From NCBI GenBank assembly GCA_038234785.1, contig JBBQTC010000031.1, positions 1 through 42,951 on the forward strand: DNA of 42,951 nucleotides. The letters are read 5' to 3'. Both the position numbers and the translations under genes were made by a program. Below, piece after piece: positions 31,098-37,982 of the stretch. The stretch's first letter is position 1. The number at the start of each line of letters is the position of its first letter. The notes beneath the pieces are model-generated. The model was given only the letters and a program-made list of their open reading frames with translations, was not told the DNA's origin and searched no databases. The stretch is from UBA668 sp038234785. Its GTDB lineage: Bacteria > Actinomycetota > Acidimicrobiia > Acidimicrobiales > Ilumatobacteraceae.

Positions 31098-33436
31098 CCG
31101 ACCCGGTCCACCAACCCGTACGAGGTCGTGCGCTGCTGCAAGCGGCGGCCCAGCGGACCCACCATGTCGGCGAAGGTCGACTCGGTCATCCCCTGTCCGT
31201 GGGCGGCACCTGCGGCGCGTGAGATGTTCTCGTCCATCAGCGTCCCGCCAAGATCGTTGCATCCGGCCTGCAGCAACTGCAGCGCCCCGGCGCCGCCGAT
31301 CTTGACCCACGACAGTTGGATGTTGTCGATGATGCCTCGGTAGGCGATGCGGGCGACGGCATGCATCAGCAGCGTCTCGCGGAAGGTGGGCCCGCGACGC
31401 GACGCCCGCTGCAGGTAGATCGGCGACGCCATGTGGACGAACGGCAGGCCGACGAACTCGGTGAACCCGCCGGTGACCTTCTGGAGCGCACGGGTACGCA
31501 AAAGGTGGCGCGCCCACGACTCGGGATGCTCGATCGACCCGAACATGATGGTGACGTTCGAACCGAGCCCGACGTCGTGTGCCGCCGCATGACAGTCGAG
31601 CCATTCGTCGGTGGTGATCTTGTCGGGGCACAGCACGGCGCGAACCTCGTCGTCGAGGATCTCGGCGGCCGTACCGGGGAGCGACGCGAGGCCGGCATCC
31701 TTCAACCGACGCAGATAGGTGGCCAGGTCCTCACCCAGCCGCTTGGCACCCTCGGTGACCTCGAGCGCCGTGAAGCCGTGCACGTGCATGTCGGGCACCG
31801 CGTCCTTCACGGCGCGGGTGACGTCGATGTAGTACTCGCCGTCGAAGTTGGGATGGATCCCACCCTGCAGGGTCACCTCGGTGGCACCGAGGTCCCAGGC
31901 CTCGCGGGTGCGTTGGGCGATGTCGTCGAGCGTCAACAGGTACGGCGTGCCGCGCAGGTTCAATGCGAGCGGGCCTTTGGAGAACCCACAGAAGCGGCAC
32001 TTGAACGTGCACACGTTCGTGTAGTTGATGTTGCGGTTGTGGACCCATGTGATCGCGTCGCCGACCGCGGCACGGCGGAGTTCATCGGCCAGTTCGGCGA
32101 CCGCCGTCACCTCGGGCCCGCGGGCTCGGAACAGCGCGACGATCTCGTCGAACCCGACCTCCTGACCAGAGCGGACCCCGGCCAGCACCTCGGCCACCGG
32201 GCCTCGTCCCTCGGCGCGGCGGGGTGCGGGCAGCAGCACCGGCGGGGGCTGTGTGGCACCGGAGTACCACTGCGTCGAGCGGTGGCCCACGAGCACCACT
32301 TCGGCGCCGTCGAGGACCACATCGGCTGCGGTCACCTTCTCCGGCCAGCACGACCCAGGGTCGTCGCGGCCGAGACCTTCTGCGTCGCTGCGGTCCATCA
32401 CGGCGAAACGCACCGACGGACGCAGCCAGCGCTGCGGGTCGCGTACGAACTCGGGGTGGACCGTCAGCCTCGGGGCCAGTGCATGCCCCTTCGCCTCGGT
32501 GACCTCGCGCAACCGATCGAGTGCCGGCCACGGTCGCTCGGGGTTCACGTGGTCGGCCGTCACCGGGGACACGCCTCCCCAGTCGTCGATGCCGGCGTCG
32601 AGCAGCACGCCGAAGTCGTCGCTGAGGTTGGGCGGCGCCTGCAGGTGGATCTCGGGAGGGAGGATCAGCCGCGCGGCCGCGATCGACCACAGGTACTCGT
32701 CCTCGGGGCAGGCCGACTCGTGCTGCATCCCGGTGCCCGGCTTGGGGAGAAAGTTCTGGACGATCACCTCCTGCACGTGACCGTGCCTGAGGTGTGACGC
32801 GGCGATCGCCTCCAGCGCGGCGATCCGATCGATCCGGTCCTCGCCGACCCCAACCAGGATCCCGGTCGTGAACGGGATCTGAAGTCGGCCCGCCAGCTCC
32901 AAGGTGTCCAGGCGGCGCGCAGGCACCTTGTCCGGCGCACCGCGGTGGCACGGCAGGTCGTCGCGGAGCGTTTCGATCATCATGCCCTGGCTCGGTGACA
33001 CGTCCGCGAGCAGGCGCAGTTCGTCCTCGTACAGCGCCCCTGCGTTGGCATGCGGCAGCAACCCGGTCTCGGTGAGCACGAGGGCGGCCATCGCGTGCAG
33101 GTAGTGCACCGTGCTGTCGTATCCGTTCGCGGTGAGCCAGTCGCGGGCGACGTCGTAGCGGTCCTCGGGGCGCTCGCCGAGCGTGAACAAGGCTTCATGG
33201 CAACCGGCGCGGGCGCCATCGGACGCGATGCGCAGGACCTGGTCAGGTGTCAGATAGGGCGAGACCAACCGCGCCGGCGGTTGGGCGAACGTGCAGTAGC
33301 CGCAACGGTCCCGGCACAGCATCGTGAGCGGGATGAACACCTTGGGCGAGTAGGTGACCCGAGCACCGTACGCGGCGTCGCGCACGACTCGGGCTCGGTG
33401 CATGAGGTCGTCGAGCGGCCATGTGGTCAGTTCCAT
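31091..33436 (-). CDS. fbiC: Bifunctional FO synthase (CofG-CofH fusion)
   Basis: 781 aa with two radical-SAM halves. The CofG half holds CRDRCGYCTF (C41, C45, C48) and the CofH half CTFKCRFCGFS (C476, C480, C483). Together they build the deazaflavin FO from a tyrosine-derived radical and a ribityl-aminouracil precursor, the chromophore step of coenzyme F420. The fused form is typical of actinobacteria; mycobacterial FbiC is somewhat longer (about 856 aa). TAAGGT (33448-33443) is six bases before ATG 33436, so the mRNA is probably leaderless. Divergent from the HxlR gene. Confidence 0.95.
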   Translation of the reverse strand: MELTTWPLDDLMHRARVVRDAAYGARVTYSPKVFIPLTMLCRDRCGYCTFAQPPARLVSPYLTPDQVLRIASDGARAGCHEALFTLGERPEDRYDVARDWLTANGYDSTVHYLHAMAALVLTETGLLPHANAGALYEDELRLLADVSPSQGMMIETLRDDLPCHRGAPDKVPARRLDTLELAGRLQIPFTTGILVGVGEDRIDRIAALEAIAASHLRHGHVQEVIVQNFLPKPGTGMQHESACPEDEYLWSIAAARLILPPEIHLQAPPNLSDDFGVLLDAGIDDWGGVSPVTADHVNPERPWPALDRLREVTEAKGHALAPRLTVHPEFVRDPQRWLRPSVRFAVMDRSDAEGLGRDDPGSCWPEKVTAADVVLDGAEVVLVGHRSTQWYSGATQPPPVLLPAPRRAEGRGPVAEVLAGVRSGQEVGFDEIVALFRARGPEVTAVAELADELRRAAVGDAITWVHNRNINYTNVCTFKCRFCGFSKGPLALNLRGTPYLLTLDDIAQRTREAWDLGATEVTLQGGIHPNFDGEYYIDVTRAVKDAVPDMHVHGFTALEVTEGAKRLGEDLATYLRRLKDAGLASLPGTAAEILDDEVRAVLCPDKITTDEWLDCHAAAHDVGLGSNVTIMFGSIEHPESWARHLLRTRALQKVTGGFTEFVGLPFVHMASPIYLQRASRRGPTFRETLLMHAVARIAYRGIIDNIQLSWVKIGGAGALQLLQAGCNDLGGTLMDENISRAAGAAHGQGMTESTFADMVGPLGRRLQQRTTSYGLVDRVGH

Positions 33437-33442
33437 TTCAGA

Positions 33443-33492
33443 ACCTTACCTCAGTCAGTTTCGAACCAGAACCCAGATGAGAGCAGTACAGT
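33443..33492. promoter_or_regulatory. Divergent leaderless promoters, fbiC / HxlR
   Basis: In the 62-bp gap, TAAGGT on the minus strand (33448-33443) and TACAGT on the plus strand (33487-33492) are each exactly six bases before their start codons (33436 and 33499). The -35 regions would overlap in the centre, so the two genes may compete for polymerase. Confidence 0.5.
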
Positions 33493-33498
33493 CCGGGA

Positions 33499-33933
33499 GT
33501 GATGACCACGACGCTCGAACGCACGCTCAAGCTGGTGGGCGACCGGTGGAGCATCCTCATCATCCGCGCTGCGCTGCGGGGGGTGCGTCGATTCGACGAC
33601 TTCTGTGCCGACCTCGGCATCGCTCGCCCGATCCTCACCAACCGGCTCCGCCGCCTCGTCGACGGCGGCGTGATGGCCAAGGAGCAGTACCAGGCGCATC
33701 CGCCTCGCTTCGAGTATCGGCTGACCCCCGCCGGCATCGCACTCTCGCCGGCACTGGTGGCCATCATCCGTTGGGGCGAGCACCACCTCGCCGACGGTGA
33801 GGCCGACATCGTGCTGGTCCACGCGGCGTGCGGCACCGAACTCGAGCAGGGGTTCTGGTGCCGTCATTGCTCCACGACGTTCGGCCCGACAGCCATCCGC
33901 GGAGTCCCCGCGCGCGATAGAACGGGACCATGA
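33499..33933 (+). CDS. HxlR-type winged-helix transcriptional regulator
   Basis: 144 aa. The HxlR core reads ERTLKLVGDRWSILIIRAALRGVRRFDDFCADLGIARPILTNRLRRLVDGGVMAKEQYQ, followed by the wing RFEYRLTPAGIAL. A C-terminal extension (HAACGTELEQGFWCRHCSTTFGP) contains three cysteines and a His and could bind a metal. GTG 33499 is six bases after TACAGT; ATG 33502 is the alternative. Its TGA overlaps the glmU ATG, so it is coupled to glmU. Its regulon is not evident; the divergent fbiC promoter is a candidate. Confidence 0.85.
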   Translation: MMTTTLERTLKLVGDRWSILIIRAALRGVRRFDDFCADLGIARPILTNRLRRLVDGGVMAKEQYQAHPPRFEYRLTPAGIALSPALVAIIRWGEHHLADGEADIVLVHAACGTELEQGFWCRHCSTTFGPTAIRGVPARDRTGP

Positions 33934-35027
33934 CAGTCTCCGCGATCGTCCTGGCCGCCGGCGAGGGGTCTCGCATGCGGTCCACTCGGCCCAAGCCGCT
34001 CCACCTCATCTGCGGTCGACCGATGGTGATGCACGTCATCCACGCACTCGAAGCCGTCACGCCGGAACGCACCGTCATCGTCGTCGGGCACGGTGCCGAG
34101 CGCGTCACCAAGAAGGTGCAGGAGCAATCGCCCGACTGGGCGCACGTCACCTTCGTCGAACAGACCGTGCAGCGGGGCACGGGCGACGCGGCGATGGTCG
34201 GTCTCGGTGCGTTCCCCGGCGACGACCTCGACGACAACTCCACCGTGATCGTGCTGCCCGGCGACACTCCCCTGCTGCAGGCGCCGTCGCTCGACCTGTT
34301 GGTCGCCGCACACAACGCCAACGAGTACGCGGCCACGCTCATCACCAGCGTGCTCGAGGACCCGACCGGATATGGGCGGGTGATCCGCGCTCCGTCCAAG
34401 GACGGCGACGGTCGCGTGCTGCGCATCGTCGAGGAGCGAGACGCCTCGCCCGACGAGCGCGCCGTTCGCGAGGTCTGCACCAGCATGTACGCGTTCCGAC
34501 GAGATCTGCTCGGCCCCGCCCTGCGACACCTCAGCCCCGACAACTCCCAAGGCGAGTACTACCTCACCGACGTGATCGGATCACTGGCTGCGATGGGTCA
34601 CCGCATCGGCTGCGTCCAGGCCCCCGAAGCCGAGACTCGCGGCGTCAATGATCGCTGGCAGCTCGCGCTCGCCGAGCGCGAACTGCGCGCTCGCACCAAC
34701 CGGCGCTGGCTCCTCAACGGTGTCACCATGCTCGACCCGCGCCAGACGTTCGTCGACGTCACCGTCCGCCTCGGGCGCGACGTCACCATCTACCCCGGCA
34801 GCATCCTCCAGGGCGACACCGTCATCGGCGACGGATGCGAGATCGGCCCCGACACCCGCCTGGTCGACTGCACGGTCGGCGACGGGGCGATCGTCGAGCA
34901 CGCCGTCGGCCACGACAGCGAGATCGGACCCGATGCCCGGGTCGGCCCGTACGCGTTTCTTCCGCCCGGCAGCACGGTGGCTGCTGGCTCGGTCACCGGC
35001 GCCTTCTACACTGCGCCTGCCGACTGA
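33930..35027 (+). CDS. glmU: GlmU-like UDP-GlcNAc pyrophosphorylase lacking the acetyltransferase half
   Basis: 365 aa. The uridyltransferase domain is complete: IVLAAGEGSRMRSTRPKPLHLICGRPMVMHVI, EQTVQRGTGDAAM, LPGDTPLL, DPTGYGRVIR, and INDRWQLALAERELRARTNRRWL-type linker (seen as VNDRWQLALAERELRARTNRRWLLNGV). The left-handed beta-helix begins (YPGSILQGDTVIGDGCEIGPDTRLVDCTVGDGAIVEHAVGHDSEIGPDARVGPYAFLPPGS) but stops after GAFYTAPAD, about 90 residues short of normal GlmU (about 450-490 aa). The GHLTYLGD-type and NYDG-type acetyltransferase segments are absent, and the Arg of the RPG turn is Pro. It still neighbours prs, as in other actinobacteria. Confidence 0.88.
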   Translation: MTVSAIVLAAGEGSRMRSTRPKPLHLICGRPMVMHVIHALEAVTPERTVIVVGHGAERVTKKVQEQSPDWAHVTFVEQTVQRGTGDAAMVGLGAFPGDDLDDNSTVIVLPGDTPLLQAPSLDLLVAAHNANEYAATLITSVLEDPTGYGRVIRAPSKDGDGRVLRIVEERDASPDERAVREVCTSMYAFRRDLLGPALRHLSPDNSQGEYYLTDVIGSLAAMGHRIGCVQAPEAETRGVNDRWQLALAERELRARTNRRWLLNGVTMLDPRQTFVDVTVRLGRDVTIYPGSILQGDTVIGDGCEIGPDTRLVDCTVGDGAIVEHAVGHDSEIGPDARVGPYAFLPPGSTVAAGSVTGAFYTAPAD

Positions 35028-35050
35028 AAACACCGCACCCCGGGAGCAGC

Positions 35051-36040
35051 ATGGAGAAGGTCACCACCAAGAGGATGTCGCTCTACTCGGGGCGCACCCA
35101 TCCTGCACTCGCTCAGGAGGTGGCCGCCCATCTCGGCACCGACCTGGGCAATCCGGGCATCGTGCAGTTCGCCAACGGCGAGATCCGCGTGAGGTTCGGC
35201 GAAAGCATCCGCGGGTCGGACGTCTTCATCATGCAGACCCACTGCGGCCACGACGGACGCAGCATCAACGACTCGATCATGGAGCAGTTGATCATGATCG
35301 ACGCGGCCTACCGGGCGTCCGCCAAGCGAATCACCGCGGTCTGCCCGTTCTACGGGTACGCCCGCCAGGACCGCAAGGCCGAAGGGCGCGAGCCGATCAC
35401 GGCGCGCATGGTCGCTGACCTCTTCAAGGCCGCCGGCGCCAAGCGGATGGTGAGCATCGACCTGCACAGCGGCCAGATCCAAGGCTTCTTCGAAGGTCCG
35501 GTCGACCACCTCACGGCGATGCCGGTGCTGGAGAACTACGTGCGCACCCATGCCGAGGCACCCGTGATCGTGGCGCCCGATGCCGGGCGGATCAAGGTCG
35601 CCGAGCGGATGGCCTCGCACCTCAGCGACGTCGGCTCCGACCTCGCCTTCATCTACAAGCGGCGCCCGAAGGGCACCACCAACGTGGCCGAGGCCAAGGA
35701 GGTCATGGGCGACGTCTCCGGCCGTCTGTGCATCCTCAACGACGACATGATCGATTCCGGCGGCACCATCGTGTCGGCCGCCGAGGTCCTCATGGCCCGC
35801 GGTGCGACCGAGGTGTGGGCCATGGCCACGCACGCAGTGCTCAGCGGACCGGCGATCGACCGGCTGAAGAACTCCGTGATCACCAAGGTGGTGCTCACCA
35901 ACACCCTGCCGCTGCCGCCCGAGAAGCAGATCGACAAGATCGAGGTCCTGTCGATCGCCCCGCTCATCGCCGACGCCCTCAACGCCGTCTTCGACGACAC
36001 CAGCGTCAGCGAGATCTTCGGCGGGGAAAATCAGGCCTGA
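35051..36040 (+). CDS. prs: Ribose-phosphate pyrophosphokinase
   Basis: 329 aa PRPP synthetase, making PRPP from ribose 5-phosphate and ATP. Marks are the flexible loop FYGYARQDRKAEGREPITARMVADL, SIDLHSGQIQGFF, VAPDAGRIKVAERMA, and the PRPP loop ILNDDMIDSGGTIVSAAEVL. GGGAG at 35042-35046 precedes ATG 35051. It follows glmU by 23 bases in the standard actinobacterial order. Confidence 0.96.
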   Translation: MEKVTTKRMSLYSGRTHPALAQEVAAHLGTDLGNPGIVQFANGEIRVRFGESIRGSDVFIMQTHCGHDGRSINDSIMEQLIMIDAAYRASAKRITAVCPFYGYARQDRKAEGREPITARMVADLFKAAGAKRMVSIDLHSGQIQGFFEGPVDHLTAMPVLENYVRTHAEAPVIVAPDAGRIKVAERMASHLSDVGSDLAFIYKRRPKGTTNVAEAKEVMGDVSGRLCILNDDMIDSGGTIVSAAEVLMARGATEVWAMATHAVLSGPAIDRLKNSVITKVVLTNTLPLPPEKQIDKIEVLSIAPLIADALNAVFDDTSVSEIFGGENQA

Positions 36041-36048
36041 CCGCCCAA

Positions 36049-36077
36049 TTGTCGCTGGGGGATCCCCCCGATAGGCT
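36049..36077 (+). promoter_or_regulatory. Candidate rplY promoter with palindromic spacer
   Basis: TTGTCG (36049-36054), 17 bases, then TAGGCT (36072-36077), giving a start near 36084 and a leader of about 33 bases before ATG 36117. The spacer contains GGGGGATCCCCC (36057-36068), a perfect 12-bp palindrome. Confidence 0.45.
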
Positions 36078-36116
36078 CACAGGCTGTTCTGTCACGCCAT
36101 TGATCGAGGCTCCGTC

Positions 36117-36755
36117 ATGTCCGCTAGCAAGCTCGTCGCCCAATCCCGCACTGCCACCGGTTCGTCCGCCGCTCGTCGGCTTCGCGCCGAGGGGCACATC
36201 CCGGGCACGCTGTACGGCCAGGGCATCACCCCCATCAGCGTCTCCGTCGAGCGTCGTGAGCTGCGGCTCGCCCTCAGCGGCGCCGCCGGCGTGAACACCG
36301 TGCTGTCGCTCGAGGTCGCCGGGAAGATCTACCCGGCCGTGGTCAAGGACGTCCAGCGCCACCCGGTGCGCCGCAGCGTGAGCCACATCGACTTCCTCAC
36401 CGTCGACATGAACCAGGAGATCACCGTCCACGTGCCGCTGCGCATCGAGGGCGAGGCCAAGGCCGTGGCGGCCGAGGGCGGCCTGGTCGACCCGTCGGTC
36501 GACTCCATCGAGGTCTCCTGCACCCCGGGCAACATCCCGGCCGAGTTCATCATCGACGTCACCGAGATGCAGCCCCACGACGTCATCCGCCTGGCCGACG
36601 TGCCGATGCCCAAGGGCGTCACCGCACTGGGCGACCCCGACATGCCGGTCGTCACCGTGCTCGTCACCGCCGCTGCCGAGGCCGAGGCCGACGCCGCGAC
36701 CGACGAGGCCGAGGGCGCTGCTGACGGCGAGGACGCGGCTCCCGCCGCTGAGTGA
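36117..36755 (+). CDS. rplY: Large ribosomal subunit protein bL25 (CTC form)
   Basis: 212 aa. The N-terminal L25 domain (TGSSAARRLRAEGHIPGTLYGQGITPISVSVERRELRLAL ... YPAVVKDVQRHPVRRSVSHIDFLTVD) binds 5S rRNA. A C-terminal TL5/CTC beta domain (EITVHVPLRIEGEAKAVAAEGGLVDPSVDSIEVSCTPGNIPAEFIIDVTEMQPHDVIRLADVPMPKGV) follows. An acidic Ala/Glu/Asp tail of about 30 residues (AEAEADAATDEAEGAADGEDAAPAAE) ends the protein. Followed 13 bases later by pth. Confidence 0.95.
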   Translation: MSASKLVAQSRTATGSSAARRLRAEGHIPGTLYGQGITPISVSVERRELRLALSGAAGVNTVLSLEVAGKIYPAVVKDVQRHPVRRSVSHIDFLTVDMNQEITVHVPLRIEGEAKAVAAEGGLVDPSVDSIEVSCTPGNIPAEFIIDVTEMQPHDVIRLADVPMPKGVTALGDPDMPVVTVLVTAAAEAEADAATDEAEGAADGEDAAPAAE

Positions 36756-36768
36756 TCCTGCCGTCGGC

Positions 36769-37341
36769 GTGATCGATGCGCTGATCGTCGGACTGGGCAA
36801 TCCGGGGCGTGAATACACCCGGACGCGCCACAACATGGGCGAGGAGGTCGTTCGCCTCCTCGTCGAGCGCCTCGGCGAGAAGATGAAGGCCGGGCGTGAC
36901 CGCGCCGCCGTGTGCGAGACGCGTATGGGCGCCAAGCGCGTGGTACTCGCCTTCCCCACGACGTACATGAACGAGAGCGGGCAGGCGGTCGGCGCACTGA
37001 TGCGTCGCCACCAGTTGACCGACCCGACGCAACTCGTGGTCGTCCACGACGAACTCGATCTGCAGCCCGGTGTCGTGCGAGTGAAGGTCGGCGGCGGCCT
37101 CGCCGGCAACAACGGCCTGCGCAGCATCACCCAACACCTCCACACCCAGGACTACCTGCGGGTACGCATCGGTATCGGCAAGCCTCCGTCCAAGGAACGC
37201 GGCGCCGACCATGTCCTGTCGAGGATGTCGGCGGGCGAGCGTGAGCTGCTCGACATCGCCGTGCAACGCGCCGCCGATGCGGTCGAGGTCATCGTCGCCG
37301 AGGGCGTCGACGCAGCGATGCTCAAGTTCAACGGGCTGTGA
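36769..37341 (+). CDS. pth: Peptidyl-tRNA hydrolase
   Basis: 190 aa. N-terminal ALIVGLGNPGREYTRTRHNMGEEVV holds the catalytic His21 and Asn22. TYMNESGQAVGALM and VVHDELDLQPGVVRVKVGGGLAGNNGLRSITQHL hold the catalytic Asp and substrate loop. It releases tRNA from peptidyl-tRNAs dropped by ribosomes. GTG 36769 is the start. Same operon as rplY; converges on a lipoprotein gene. Confidence 0.96.
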   Translation: MIDALIVGLGNPGREYTRTRHNMGEEVVRLLVERLGEKMKAGRDRAAVCETRMGAKRVVLAFPTTYMNESGQAVGALMRRHQLTDPTQLVVVHDELDLQPGVVRVKVGGGLAGNNGLRSITQHLHTQDYLRVRIGIGKPPSKERGADHVLSRMSAGERELLDIAVQRAADAVEVIVAEGVDAAMLKFNGL

Positions 37342-37366
37342 CGCCGGCCGTGACGTCGAGGGCTGG

Positions 37367-37933
37367 CTAGCGGTCGGCGTCGATCGTGACGGTGCCACCG
37401 GGGAACGGGGTGGTCATCCGGAGCGAGGTCTGGGTGCAGTCGGTCACGGTGAACACACCGAGGCCGGTGTCGTCCAGCATCATCGACTCGCCCAGCTCCT
37501 GCAGCGTGGCATCGAAGATCGGCGGGGCGGTGGTGCCCAACGTGAACGACGCGGCGGCACGGACCGTACCGAGATCGTCGACCGTGGCGAAGATGTGGCC
37601 GGCATCGTCGACCGACCAATGACCGGAGCCGACGCCGGACCAACGCACCGAGAGCGCACCGATCTGCCCTCCCGACTCGAACGAACTCAGTGCGGGCTGC
37701 ATCGGCCCGAAGTCGGCGAGAAAGCCGCCATCGGGGTCGAGACGGATCGCGATGCCATCGCCGCCCCCGGTCGGCACCACCGCACCCAGGGCCGCCTGGG
37801 TGGGCACGACCATCGAGGTCGACACCCATTCGCCGACCTCGCAGGTGTTGTCGCCACCATCGTGATTGCTGCTCGATCCGCAGCCGGCCACGAGCAGCAT
37901 CGCCGCTGCCCACACCACCATCGCCCGCCGCAT
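37367..37933 (-). CDS. Predicted lipoprotein, unknown function
   Basis: 188 aa. Signal peptide with lipobox: MRRAMVVWAAAMLLVAGCGSSS, with Cys18 as the likely lipidated residue. The mature part is beta-rich, with no motif I recognise (repeated short strands such as GIAIRLDPDGGFLADFGPM and VTDCTQTSLRMTTPFPGGTVTI). A META/heat-shock-protein-like fold is possible but not demonstrated. CATGGT six bases before the ATG may be a weak leaderless -10. Lies between pth and mfd on the opposite strand. Confidence 0.8.
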   Translation of the reverse strand: MRRAMVVWAAAMLLVAGCGSSSNHDGGDNTCEVGEWVSTSMVVPTQAALGAVVPTGGGDGIAIRLDPDGGFLADFGPMQPALSSFESGGQIGALSVRWSGVGSGHWSVDDAGHIFATVDDLGTVRAAASFTLGTTAPPIFDATLQELGESMMLDDTGLGVFTVTDCTQTSLRMTTPFPGGTVTIDADR

Positions 37934-37982
37934 CACGACACCATGTTCGACCACGCCCCATGCTCGCAGCCGCGCCGATACC

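Noticed and set aside
33930..35050. Frameshift or sequencing error truncating glmU
   Set aside because: No beta-helix hexapeptides appear in any frame after 35027, and prs begins 23 bases later, so no missing C-terminus is hidden here.
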